A stretch of 64,000 nucleotides of DNA from Porphyra umbilicalis. Lineage: Eukaryota; Rhodophyta; Bangiophyceae; Bangiales; Bangiaceae. Below are positions 39,526-48,345 of the stretch, piece after piece; position 1 is the first letter of the stretch; each line of letters starts with the position of its first letter. The stretch covers positions 32,826 through 96,825 of the forward strand of contig KV919061.1 of assembly GCA_002049455.2 (NCBI GenBank), in the 5' to 3' direction. A model generated the notes under the pieces. The model made no database searches. It was not told the DNA's origin and worked only from the letters and a program-made list of their open reading frames with translations. Position numbers and translations under genes: made by a program.

Positions 39526-41439
39526 ATGGCGGTCGTCGACGGGGCGCATGCCACCGCGGGGGGCCATCCGGAAGTGGATTGCTCCACGGACCCGGAGATC
39601 TTGCGCCAGCTTCGGCCTCGCGGCTCGTACTACGCACACGCGGAACCTGTGGAGGTGGTCGACGGGGTCCCGCGGGTCACCGACAACCGTCTCTACGACA
39701 TGTGCGTGCGCAACAGCGCTCGTGCGCACACGCGTCGTGTATACGCGCAGTACGAGGCGTTGCCTGACTTCGTTGACGTGATGGCGCAAGCCGGGTTGCC
39801 GGACCACGCGGGCGACCGTGTGGCCGAGGTCCATGGGGACCCGTACTTTGGGAACCAGGGCCCCCAGCGTCGTGTGTACGAGGTGATGTCGTTTTGCAAC
39901 GAGGTCGTGCGCTACCAAGTGCCTTTGCACCCGTTCCACCGCCTGGTTTACACCAATGCGCTTCTATTCCCTGTGAAGGGGACAGAGACGATCGAGGCGG
40001 CGGCCAACTCGTTTTGCCGTTTGTTGCGCAACTGGCCGAAGGCCGTCTTCCTCAAGCGGGCTCTCGCCGAGGACCTTTTGGTTCCGTTCGGGCACGACTC
40101 CGGCCTGGAGCCGTACCTTGAACAGCTCGCGCTGATGAAGCACGAGGAGAGCGACAACGTCGAGGACTATCGCAGTCCGCGTGTCACCGGATTACCGAGC
40201 CCCTTCCGGTTGCCGATGTTTCCATCCGACCACCGTCGGGCCGCCGACACGCGCTTCTTTCGCGGTCGCGAGTTGATGCCCACCGCGTGGGCAGCTGGAT
40301 TTCTCCGTGCGCTACGGACGTTCGACTTGTCCCGTTGGCTTCCGCCTATCCCGGCATGGGAGCCTCACACGGGGTTGTGGGTGGCGACCCCCGTAGTGGT
40401 GTCGTACCTTGCGGATGCGTTGCGCAACGCCTACAGCTCAGTCTGGCAGGAGGTGTACTCCGAGTACTACTGCAAATCAGTTGCTGCGTGGGTTCACACC
40501 CTACAGGAGGACAAGCTCTTCGTCCACTTGGACGATAGGACGCTTCGTCATTTCGACGCGTTGGACACGTCCAAGTTGAAGGACGCGGCCGACGGCGAGG
40601 CCAAGTACGTCTTGTACGGCAAGATGCGTCAAGCCGTGACGGCGTTTCCCAGGCGGGAGGTCCTTAAGGACGTTGTCTGGCGCGACCGCGACTCCGGGGA
40701 AGCCCCCCAAGTGCGGATCACGGTCGACGCGACCAGGGAGTACGGCTTTTGCCATCGTCACCCTTGTGTCGATTTCGACTGGTCGTTGGACCCGAACGCG
40801 CCACTCCCGATGGCTCAAATCACTTCGAACCACCCTGGGGTGTGGCGCCGCGGTCGTCGGAGCTGGGCTCACGCCGTTGGCGACGCCCGAGAGGGCCGCT
40901 ACCGCCCGCGTTCGCCGCGGCGCGATCGTTCGCCGTCTCCGCCCCGGGCGATGGATGCCACATGGCCGACCTGCGCGTCTTCCTCCGCGGCGGCTGCCTT
41001 GTTTGGGTCGGCGCGCGCGCGCGATGTACGCGCTCGCGCGCCCCGTGGGGCAGCCTTGTCGGCGGTGGCTAACGCCTGGGTCGAGCAGATCGCGGGCCTG
41101 CGGACCCCTGTTGAGCGCGCGGACGGACGGGGTGTCGAGTCGGCTTTGTCCATTATTGGACAGGCCGTGGCTCGCGCCGTTGACGGCGATGCCAACTACG
41201 GGCGATTCGCCAAGCACCTCGAGGCTATCCAGCCAGAGGAGGAGGCTACGCCGGCGCGTTTCAACGCGCAGAGCATTCTTGGTCGTCGGACCCATGAGGG
41301 CGGGGGCTCGTCGACGGGGACTCCGCACTCGGCGCGCAACACGCGTGCGCGTAGTGTCTCGCAGGAGTCGGCGGCCAGTGTTGGCGCGAGCCGCGATTCC
41401 CGCCGGGACTCGCGTCGTCGTGATGAGGAGGAGGAGTAG
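39526..41439 (+). CDS. antisense accessory gene inside the chromovirus (637 aa), unknown function
   Basis: The first ATG in frame is 39526; the frame also stays open upstream to 39358 and there encodes Gly/Lys repeats (GKPGGDGGKGGKRG, 60-bp period), and a GTGAGT donor at 39355 leaves room for an upstream exon. I do not recognise the family. Residues about 30-430 look like a folded domain rich in aromatic residues (for example GSYYAHAEPVEVV, RVYEVMSFCNEVVRYQVPL, SYLADALRNAYSSVWQEVYSEYYC, YGFCHRHPCVDFDWSLD). Then comes a basic RS-like stretch RYRPRSPRRDRSPSPPRA, an Ala-rich region and a C-terminal tail rich in Ser/Arg ending in Glu. No transmembrane segment is seen. It runs opposite to gag-pol and converges with pol, leaving 568 bp between stops. 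Its third positions are markedly more G/C-rich than pol, which suggests capture from a host gene. It has no internal stop. Confidence 0.7.
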   Translation: MAVVDGAHATAGGHPEVDCSTDPEILRQLRPRGSYYAHAEPVEVVDGVPRVTDNRLYDMCVRNSARAHTRRVYAQYEALPDFVDVMAQAGLPDHAGDRVAEVHGDPYFGNQGPQRRVYEVMSFCNEVVRYQVPLHPFHRLVYTNALLFPVKGTETIEAAANSFCRLLRNWPKAVFLKRALAEDLLVPFGHDSGLEPYLEQLALMKHEESDNVEDYRSPRVTGLPSPFRLPMFPSDHRRAADTRFFRGRELMPTAWAAGFLRALRTFDLSRWLPPIPAWEPHTGLWVATPVVVSYLADALRNAYSSVWQEVYSEYYCKSVAAWVHTLQEDKLFVHLDDRTLRHFDALDTSKLKDAADGEAKYVLYGKMRQAVTAFPRREVLKDVVWRDRDSGEAPQVRITVDATREYGFCHRHPCVDFDWSLDPNAPLPMAQITSNHPGVWRRGRRSWAHAVGDAREGRYRPRSPRRDRSPSPPRAMDATWPTCASSSAAAALFGSARARDVRARAPRGAALSAVANAWVEQIAGLRTPVERADGRGVESALSIIGQAVARAVDGDANYGRFAKHLEAIQPEEEATPARFNAQSILGRRTHEGGGSSTGTPHSARNTRARSVSQESAASVGASRDSRRDSRRRDEEEE

Positions 41440-42007
41440 CGAGGTTCACTGTTCAGTGACTTGCTCGGCTGACCCTGGTGGGGGGGGGGGTTGCCAATGT
41501 CGAAGGCTTACGCCTTTTAGGGTGTTGATGTTTCTTCGTCTCGTGGTTGTTTGTCGTTTGACATGTTTGTATCCACTTCTCAGTTTTTCTGTTTATCGTC
41601 ATAGCGATGAAGGAAGTGGCAGGCCATCATGGCCCATGTTGTAGGATTTGTATCCCTTGCGTCTTCTGATGAAAGCACTTCGTGCTCGAAACATGCGCGT
41701 CTGGCGGTAGCGTACCAACTGGTGTTGGTCCATTGTGGTATGACCACGGTTGCTTCCTCTGTGGTTGTCACCAAGCGTCGAAGGACTGAGTCCAAGTGTT
41801 ACACCGGGGTTACCAGGAACCCGTTGGGGAACACTGGTACAGAGAGATCGCTCCCGATGAGTGTCGCCTGCGCGGATTTCAGCAATACATATGTGTACGG
41901 GCCGTAAACACGGTTCAGCCGAGGGAAATGCCGCAAGGCAAGTCGCGGATCATACGCAAAGTTGCGCGTCATGGACGGCAGAGTGGACTTAAGCCACGCG
42001 ACATGAA
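41440..42007. other. convergent spacer between the antisense gene and pol
   Basis: T-rich for 41510-41600, as expected of transcript ends; no coding content seen. Both genes end into it. Confidence 0.4.
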
Positions 42008-45000
42008 TTACTTCCGTGATTGCGGCGGCTGTACTTGAATCTGTCCACGAGACATCGGGATGGATAACTCCGTCCCCGTAACATGGACATGTTGGATAGT
42101 GGGTATCCACGTGGAGTCCGTGACGATGTTGGCCACGGTTGTGCGCCCGGCCTGTCGGCGACTTCGCTGCGTTGGCGTTTGCCACTCGTACCCCGGTACA
42201 TGCTTCTTCTTCTGTCGAAGGAAACGCACCACCAGGTTGCGGGAGAGGTTCTCCAGGGGTTCCCAGGTGTCGTCCTTCGACCCGTAGTCGAACCAGCGGA
42301 CTTTAGTGCTATAGCTGTCACCCGTCTGGCGTAAGCCTAGGAGTTTGTCGATTACATACTCATCTGCAGTTGCCGGGGGTGACTTGCGTTGGTCTAGACC
42401 ATCTAGTAAGGGGTGCGGCACAGTGTCCGCCGTCGTTGGACGAGGAGCTGGGGTGACATGGTCACTGCTGACGCGTTTCTCCTCCCCGTCAATGTCAACG
42501 ACGAACGTGGAGGCGTCCGCATCGGCGTCAACGACAACGAAGGGGCCAATGGATTTGCTTTGCAGCTTATTTTGCCGATCGTGGTTGGTCGTGTATACGT
42601 AGTCGCCGATCTTGACGTCTGCATTGCGGGTTGCGACCCGGTGATCGAAGTTACGTTTGTAACGTTGTTGCGTCTTACGCAAGGCCTCATCGACAACGGG
42701 GATCTGCCTGCGAAGGCGTGCCATGAAGTCGCGTTTGCGGGTTAGGGGTGACCCATCCTTGAGCGTTCCCATATTGGACAGCGGAGTGCCCGGGGGCAGG
42801 TTGCAAACCTTGAGGTTGGGGATCCGCCTTGGGATTACGAGCTCAAATGGGGCGATGCCCGTCGACCCATGTGGTTGGCTATTATACGCCATGGTGATTA
42901 TCGGGAGTAACTCGTCCCATCGTGATGGGTCATCAGCGACGTAGCGTCGCAGCTGAGTAGCCATGGTATGGTTGTACCGTTCAACTTGCCCATTAGCTTG
43001 GGGGTGATACGCCGTGGTGCGAACCGTTTCAATGCCAAGCATTTTCATCACAGCGATGAAGAAGTTCGACATGAACTGGGGCCCTTGGTCCGATAGGATC
43101 CGGTCCGGTGGCCCGTAGGCTGACACCCACGCGTCGATGATGGCTGACGCCACGGACATGGCCGTGATTCGCCGCAAAGCGACGCACTTGGTGAGCTTGG
43201 CGAAGCGGTCGGTGATAACCAAGATGAAGCGATTGCCCTTCTTGGAGGCCGGGATGGGCCCAAAGATGTCAACGGACAGCTCCGTGACAGCCTCGGTAGC
43301 CTGGAACAGGGTCAAGGGCGTGGTTTGTCGCCGCAAGGCGAGGCGATTTTGCGCACACGTTGTGCATTTGGTGATGGTCGAGTGAATATCCGTCACCATT
43401 GAAGGCCAGTAGTATGCCTTACGCATTGTGTAATACATCCGGTTCATACCAGGATGGGCGGCCACGGTTGCGTGGTGCTCGAGGGTCAACACGCGTTCGC
43501 GTAAAGACTGTGGAATAACCAGTTGATTGCCGTAAGGCGCACGACGGTACAGAGCGTGATGCTCATCACGGAAGAAGGCCTTTGCCGTTCCGAGTTCGAC
43601 ACGTTTGGTCATTGCGACACAACAGTTGTCCGTTTGTTGAGCTTCAACAACGTCGTTGAATTCCACCGGTTCGGGTGTGTCGGTACCCGTGTACCTCCCC
43701 GTCATCAAGCCGTTGGCCGTCTCGGCCAATGCCAGGCACGGTATATCATCGTGGATATCGTCTGGCGGCGCCACCGTAGAGGCGCGCGACAGGAAGTCCG
43801 GCAAGTGGTGCGATGCACCTGGTTTATAAACCATATCGAATGTGAATTCGGAAAGGCGAAGTCGCCACCGCATCAAGCGTCCGCTTGAGTCGGCCGTGCT
43901 GTAGATCCAGCTAAGTGCTTGGTGATCCGTTCGGATGAGGAACCGTTGTCCGTCGAGGAAGTGCCTCAACTTGAGGACAGCCCATACGACGCCGAGGCAT
44001 TCTCGCTCCGTGGTGGAGTAGTTTTGCTCTGCAGCAGTGAGTCCTCGGCTCCAATATCCGACAGGATGAAGCAGTTCGCCCGGTTCCTCCTGGAGGAGGG
44101 TACAACCAACTTGGTCGGCGCATGCGTCAACGTCGACGACGAGCTTCCGATTGGCCTTTGGCAAGGCGAGTACCGGGGGGCACAATAGTGCGTTTCGAAG
44201 GTCTTCGAATGCGGCGATGGCCACGTCCGTCGGTGGTGGTAGATCCGGTGGGATCTCGGCCCTAGTCAGGGCGTTCAGGGGCTTTGCTCGTTTGGCAAAG
44301 TCTTTGACAAACCGTCGATAGACGTTGCACACGCCTAAGAAGCTTTTCAGCTGGGTCTTTGTAGTTGGGAACTTGGCATGCTTCAGAGCATCCACGTTCT
44401 TGTTGTGCACGTGCAGTTGCCCGGGGCGGACAATGTGTCCGAGGTACTCGACCTCATCGGAGAACCACGTGCACTTTTCCAAGTTGAGGGTAACCCCGGC
44501 TTCGCGGAGACGGTGAAGAACCGTGTCAACGTCTTTGACGTGTTGTTCCGCGTTTGTGGAGAAGATGATGACATCGTCTAAGTAGACAAGGCATATCTGC
44601 CACTTCAATCCCGAGAGGATAATATCCAACGCACGCTGAAAGGTAGCCGGCGCGTTCGTCAAGCCGAAAGGCATTGATAACCAGTGGTATATACCACAAT
44701 GCGTTGTGAACGCCGTCTTCTCCTGGTCTTCCTTGCGTAAGGGCACTTGCCAGTACCCCGCGGTGCAGTCGAGAGACGTGAACACTTGGGCATCTCCCAA
44801 GGAGTCAAGGCAGTCCTCCATTCGAGGCAATGGATAAGCATCCTTCTTGGTGATGTTGTTTAACCGACGATAGTCGACACAGAATCGAGCTTTGCCGTTC
44901 TTCTTTGGTACATTTACAACGGGGCTTGCCCAAGCACTATGGCTAGGGGCAATGACGTTGAGCTTCAACATCTTGTTGATCTGATGAGCGATGATCTGCC

Positions 45001-45130
45001 GTTTGAACGGCCCGGTCCGGTAGGGTTGGGCCCGTATGAGCAGAGCGTCGGGAGGAGTGACGATGGCGTGCTCCGTAGCACGGGTGACGCCAACGGTTCC
45101 ATCCCACATAGACGAATGCGTCTTGAGCAT
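42008..45130 (-). CDS. Ty3/gypsy pol: reverse transcriptase, RNase H, integrase, chromodomain
   Basis: Copies element RNA into DNA and inserts it. Numbered from 45130: RT about 60-235 with FCVDYRRLN, SLDCTAGYWQVPL and the catalytic LVYLDDVI (183-186). RNase H follows at about 325-450 with VVDVDACAD, STTERECLGVVWA and IRTDHQALSW. The integrase zinc module HHATVAAHPGMN...CTTCAQ is at 552-593. The integrase core has D621 (SVDIFG), D681 (LSDQG) and E717 (GQVERYN). A chromodomain lies at about 924-970 (EYVIDKLLGL, VRWFDYGSKDDTWEP), which marks the chromovirus lineage and would direct insertion to modified chromatin. All catalytic residues are present with no internal stop. The ATG is not the natural start: the same frame continues upstream to the TGA at 45212-45214 and beyond it into protease. 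Confidence 0.97.
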   Translation of the reverse strand: MLKTHSSMWDGTVGVTRATEHAIVTPPDALLIRAQPYRTGPFKRQIIAHQINKMLKLNVIAPSHSAWASPVVNVPKKNGKARFCVDYRRLNNITKKDAYPLPRMEDCLDSLGDAQVFTSLDCTAGYWQVPLRKEDQEKTAFTTHCGIYHWLSMPFGLTNAPATFQRALDIILSGLKWQICLVYLDDVIIFSTNAEQHVKDVDTVLHRLREAGVTLNLEKCTWFSDEVEYLGHIVRPGQLHVHNKNVDALKHAKFPTTKTQLKSFLGVCNVYRRFVKDFAKRAKPLNALTRAEIPPDLPPPTDVAIAAFEDLRNALLCPPVLALPKANRKLVVDVDACADQVGCTLLQEEPGELLHPVGYWSRGLTAAEQNYSTTERECLGVVWAVLKLRHFLDGQRFLIRTDHQALSWIYSTADSSGRLMRWRLRLSEFTFDMVYKPGASHHLPDFLSRASTVAPPDDIHDDIPCLALAETANGLMTGRYTGTDTPEPVEFNDVVEAQQTDNCCVAMTKRVELGTAKAFFRDEHHALYRRAPYGNQLVIPQSLRERVLTLEHHATVAAHPGMNRMYYTMRKAYYWPSMVTDIHSTITKCTTCAQNRLALRRQTTPLTLFQATEAVTELSVDIFGPIPASKKGNRFILVITDRFAKLTKCVALRRITAMSVASAIIDAWVSAYGPPDRILSDQGPQFMSNFFIAVMKMLGIETVRTTAYHPQANGQVERYNHTMATQLRRYVADDPSRWDELLPIITMAYNSQPHGSTGIAPFELVIPRRIPNLKVCNLPPGTPLSNMGTLKDGSPLTRKRDFMARLRRQIPVVDEALRKTQQRYKRNFDHRVATRNADVKIGDYVYTTNHDRQNKLQSKSIGPFVVVDADADASTFVVDIDGEEKRVSSDHVTPAPRPTTADTVPHPLLDGLDQRKSPPATADEYVIDKLLGLRQTGDSYSTKVRWFDYGSKDDTWEPLENLSRNLVVRFLRQKKKHVPGYEWQTPTQRSRRQAGRTTVANIVTDSTWIPTIQHVHVTGTELSIPMSRGQIQVQPPQSRK

Positions 45131-45211
45131 GTCTCGAATCTGCTTGTGCAGGTACTCGGGGGCCTCACTGAGGTCGAGGTCCTCGAGTGGGTCACGACTG
45201 GCGTCGTCCGA

Positions 45212-46060
45212 TCAAGTATCGGTACCATCTTTTGGATGGTTGTCATCCAAGACGGCGGCCAACATCGGCCCTTGGTAGGGTTCTGCAAACCCCAAGGTTG
45301 AGTTCTTGCGAACAATGACTTGGTCTTTGCCAAAGTTGCATAACTTGACTAAGAAGGGTTCGTCGGGCTTGACGATTGCCAGGCCGCGGGCGACCGCCAT
45401 TGACTTATGTCGGCATAACCGAGCGTTCGGTGTGATGATAACTATACCAGGGGTGTCGCATGTGGCCATGATCCACTCCTCTTGTTGTCCGTCGACACGT
45501 ACCTGTTTACAGGCTCTCACACTTGCGGGTTTGTCTTGCCAATGGCGGTCCCAGGCACTGTCGTTAAGACAAGCCAAGATCGGCGTTGGCCGAAGAAGCT
45601 CCTCCGTGCAGCGCACGTGTTCCTGCCAGACGATCTTACGCAAACGCGGCAAGATCGCCTCAATGTTTTGTTCAATGAACTCGGTTCCAAGGATGCACAG
45701 GACTGACAAGTTGTCAGAAACGAGGAACCGGTCAAATAGACGTACACCTCCGGTGTCTACATACAGATGTATGGCATACTTCGTCACGAGACGATTGTTG
45801 TTTGCATCTCGGATGCGCGGAAGCGCGGTCAACTCTTCGGCGTAAGCCATCCAGTTCGCAGGGAGAACACTAGTTCGCACTATGTTCACCCCGGCGCCCG
45901 TGTCAAGTACAGGGCGGCAGCTCCGCATCACGCGCATGCACGGGCCAAGCGTGACGGCGATCTCGTAGTGCCGTAAGGCACGGCGCAACAGTCTTGTTAC
46001 CGTACGCTTTCGCGTTCCGCCGGGCAACCCTAAGTCGGGCACCCGGCCTAGGCGTTTTTC
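45212..46060 (-). CDS. Ty3/gypsy protease region, in the -1 frame to gag
   Basis: Carries the aspartic protease motif VLDTGAGVNIV and, about 70 residues later, LCILGTEFIEQ (the ILG flap partner of retroviral-type proteases). It would cut the Gag-Pol chain. The frame is -1 relative to gag and overlaps its end, so expression needs a -1 frameshift. It ends at TGA 45212-45214, followed in the same frame by sense codons that run into RT, so protease and RT were one chain before this stop, or the TGA is read through. Confidence 0.88.
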   Translation of the reverse strand, partial: EKRLGRVPDLGLPGGTRKRTVTRLLRRALRHYEIAVTLGPCMRVMRSCRPVLDTGAGVNIVRTSVLPANWMAYAEELTALPRIRDANNNRLVTKYAIHLYVDTGGVRLFDRFLVSDNLSVLCILGTEFIEQNIEAILPRLRKIVWQEHVRCTEELLRPTPILACLNDSAWDRHWQDKPASVRACKQVRVDGQQEEWIMATCDTPGIVIITPNARLCRHKSMAVARGLAIVKPDEPFLVKLCNFGKDQVIVRKNSTLGFAEPYQGPMLAAVLDDNHPKDGTDT

Positions 46061-46062
46061 GA
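46042..46062 (-). promoter_or_regulatory. candidate -1 ribosomal frameshift site between gag and protease
   Basis: The gag end reads TCG AAA AAC GCC TAG on the minus strand. Slipping back one base at G-AAA-AAC enters the protease frame before the stop. GCCGGG just downstream can pair with CCCGGC 17 nt later, giving a GC-rich stem-loop of the kind that stimulates frameshifting. Confidence 0.5.
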
Positions 46063-47694
46063 GTCGTCCACGGCGTCGGCCGGATGTTCGATCTCGTCTT
46101 CTTCGTCGTTACCGTCGGCAAGGGCATGAACGCCGATAGGCGGTTGGCGACGCTCGCGAGGGCGATATGGTTCGGCACACTGTGCGGCGAAGTGCCCCGG
46201 CTTGTTACATTTGTAATAGATGCCAGCCCGATTGGCTTGAGGGACGGCGGCCCGCGGGGGCGGCGGGGTGCGAACCGGTGTGAACGGTCGCTCCGTCGTC
46301 GTCCGCTGGTCTTGTGTCGCGTAAGCGACTTTGATCGCCGTTGGGCGGGAAATCTTGAGTTGCAAACGCAACTTGTTAGTGCCGTCCCAGTACGTCTGGG
46401 CGGTGGCGACCGTCTCGGACAGGGTTCGGTCGGGGAACTGGTCGTTCAGGACCCGGACGTGCGCTTGCAAAAGGTCCGAAAGACCAGTGATGAAGACGTC
46501 CTTAACGTCTTGGATGTCGAACAAACCGTTCAGGAGGTCGCATTGCGTTTCCACGCGATTACCAAAGGCCGTGGGCGCCTCGTTGTCTTGTTGCATCATC
46601 GTAATGATGTCTTGATAGGCGTTAGCCATAATCGCGTGCGTCGCACACTTCGAATGAAGCCAGTTGACGGCATCTCCGTATATACGGATGGCATAACGCT
46701 TACGTCGAAGGGTGCTGTTAAGCGCGCCGGAGAAGGCCATCTTGGCGTTGCCGGCTAGTCGAAAGACCATAAGCGGAAGGGTTTGACCGTGCGTCAGCCC
46801 AGCCGCGTCGCACGCGCGGCGAAAGGTCGTCAAGAACGTGAAGATGCCCCAGGGCAGGGCTTCCGTGAATGGCTGTTGCCCATGGAACGCTCCGTCTAAA
46901 CGTTTGTTGAGACGATGCGACCGTTGTGCCTCTTTAGGCGTATACGTCAGTTGACGGCGGATCAGGAAGTACGTCCTGTAGTCCAGGAGTGTCTTGAAGC
47001 GGCTATTAGCCGGGCGGATCACCTTGATCCTATCGGCTTTTTCAAGTCGCTCCTTCCGTTTGGTGGGGGGCGCGGGGCGCTTGCGCGCGGCCGCGTCCGA
47101 CTCGCTCGAGCTGTCGCTCGGTGAGGACCCACTTGGGGGCGACGGCGGGCCTGGAGGCCCGTGGCCATCGTCCGAAGAGGACGTGGCCGTCGCGTTGGGG
47201 TTGTCGTCGTCTGACGACGTCGGGCTTGACCCAGAGGCGAAATCATCGGAAGATGAGGAAGGCGCGGCGTTAGCCGGATCGTCCTTGCGGACGGACTTGT
47301 CTTTAGTCACCTTGCTCGTCTTCTTGACAATCTTGGTCTTGTCGCCCGACTGGCGGCTGGACTTAGCCACACGGCGTTCCTCCTCATGGGAGTCGACCTT
47401 GCGCAGGGCCTCGACGTCGTCGACCAACTTGTCATTGGCTCGCGCCAGAGACTCGTTATTCTGTTCTTGGGCCGTTAGGCGTCGCCGAAGTGCTTCAACG
47501 GCCACCTTCAGGCTCTCCACCACCTGCATCTGCCCGGAGGCGGCTTGATCCGCAGGGATGGGAGGAGTTGGAGCGCCGTCCGTTGGGGCGTCGGAGGCCG
47601 CAGGAGTGCCTTGTCCCCCGCCCGTCGGCCGGTAGCCAGCTGGCAACTTGCCGTCTCTGGCTCGCCGAGTGCCGCCGGTACCACCAGTAGACAT
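46048..47694 (-). CDS. Ty3/gypsy Gag (548 aa)
   Basis: Forms the virus-like particle and packages the RNA. N-terminal Thr/Gly-rich tail, a coiled coil around residues 50-95 (VVESLKVAVEALRRRLTAQE), a low-complexity Asp/Ser/Pro and Lys linker, then a capsid-like helical domain (FRRACDAAGLTHGQTLPLMV, FSGALNSTLRRKRYAIRIYG). Near the C-terminus (493-506) is YYKCNKPGHFAAQC. This is a CCHC zinc knuckle whose first Cys is Tyr (TAT). ATG 47694-47692 is 230 bp inside the 5' LTR border. The 3' end overlaps the protease frame. Confidence 0.93.
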   Translation of the reverse strand: MSTGGTGGTRRARDGKLPAGYRPTGGGQGTPAASDAPTDGAPTPPIPADQAASGQMQVVESLKVAVEALRRRLTAQEQNNESLARANDKLVDDVEALRKVDSHEEERRVAKSSRQSGDKTKIVKKTSKVTKDKSVRKDDPANAAPSSSSDDFASGSSPTSSDDDNPNATATSSSDDGHGPPGPPSPPSGSSPSDSSSESDAAARKRPAPPTKRKERLEKADRIKVIRPANSRFKTLLDYRTYFLIRRQLTYTPKEAQRSHRLNKRLDGAFHGQQPFTEALPWGIFTFLTTFRRACDAAGLTHGQTLPLMVFRLAGNAKMAFSGALNSTLRRKRYAIRIYGDAVNWLHSKCATHAIMANAYQDIITMMQQDNEAPTAFGNRVETQCDLLNGLFDIQDVKDVFITGLSDLLQAHVRVLNDQFPDRTLSETVATAQTYWDGTNKLRLQLKISRPTAIKVAYATQDQRTTTERPFTPVRTPPPPRAAVPQANRAGIYYKCNKPGHFAAQCAEPYRPRERRQPPIGVHALADGNDEEDEIEHPADAVDDSKNA

Positions 47695-47904
47695 ACTAGG
47701 ATCTGAACAAAGTGTTCCGACTTGGCTAACGCCCTGCGCGCCAACGTCGAAGATCTCAACCGTGATGCCCCCGGCACGACGCCCACAAGTCGATGGCTCA
47801 CGCCCCGCGCGCCAAGCGACCGTATCGACACCGTCACAATGCCACGAGGCAGCGAGATAATTCTCGGGGACACCGTGCCGCGAGGCACGATGAAGGCGAG
47901 GGTA

Positions 47905-47922
47905 TCCCCTGCTGCTCCACCA
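47905..47922 (-). other. primer-binding site
   Basis: Two nucleotides inside the 5' LTR the minus strand reads TGGTGGAGCAGC, complementary to a tRNA 3' end ...CTCCACCA. Minus-strand DNA synthesis would start here. The tRNA identity is not determined. Confidence 0.7.
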
Positions 47923-47924
47923 AA

Positions 47925-48319
47925 TGTGGTATTAATAACGTTAGTTCAATTACCAGTGTACTGAGACCGACCGTAGCCAAGCAATAAAGCGAGTTCTATC
48001 GCCGTCGCGGCGAGGAAGAAAGACCTTTTGTTGAAGGGCATCCGATGGGGAGCCAGGTGGTGCCCACGACGGCGACCCCGGACCCACGGTGATTTAATAC
48101 AAACGAGGGCACCGGTCGATCGACAGTCCGATCACAAGCGATCATAATGAGTGCCGGCAGACAGATAAGACAGGCAAGCAAACAAACAATAAAAATGAAC
48201 AATGCGGAAGTAACCCCGCAAAGGGCGTGCCACAGGCCAATTCCCACAATACATGGGCTTTGGTCAGTCAAGGGGGCTACCTGTGGCCAATTGCCAATTG
48301 GGAGCAGAGATATGCTACA
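47925..48319 (-). repeat. chromovirus 5' LTR
   Basis: 395 bp, same boundaries as the left LTR. Differences from it are seven substitutions (five transitions, two transversions) and no indel. Confidence 0.95.
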
Positions 48320-48324
48320 CAAGT
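48320..48324. repeat. target-site duplication (CAAGT), right
   Basis: Identical to 38208-38212. Confidence 0.9.
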
Positions 48325-48345
48325 CGATTGATCGGAGCTATGGGC

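Larger units (their letters stand above)
38213..48319 (-). mobile_element. Ty3/gypsy chromovirus, near-complete (10.1 kb)
   Basis: Two 395-bp LTRs, a 5-bp duplication outside them, Gag, protease and RT-RNase H-integrase-chromodomain in order on the minus strand, and a primer-binding site next to the 5' LTR (the right-hand one). LTRs differ at 7 of 395 positions, so the insertion is recent on a genomic scale. One TGA between protease and RT is the only obvious lesion. An unusual extra gene in antisense occupies the space between pol and the 3' LTR, where some plant Tat/Ogre-type elements also carry extra frames. Confidence 0.95.
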
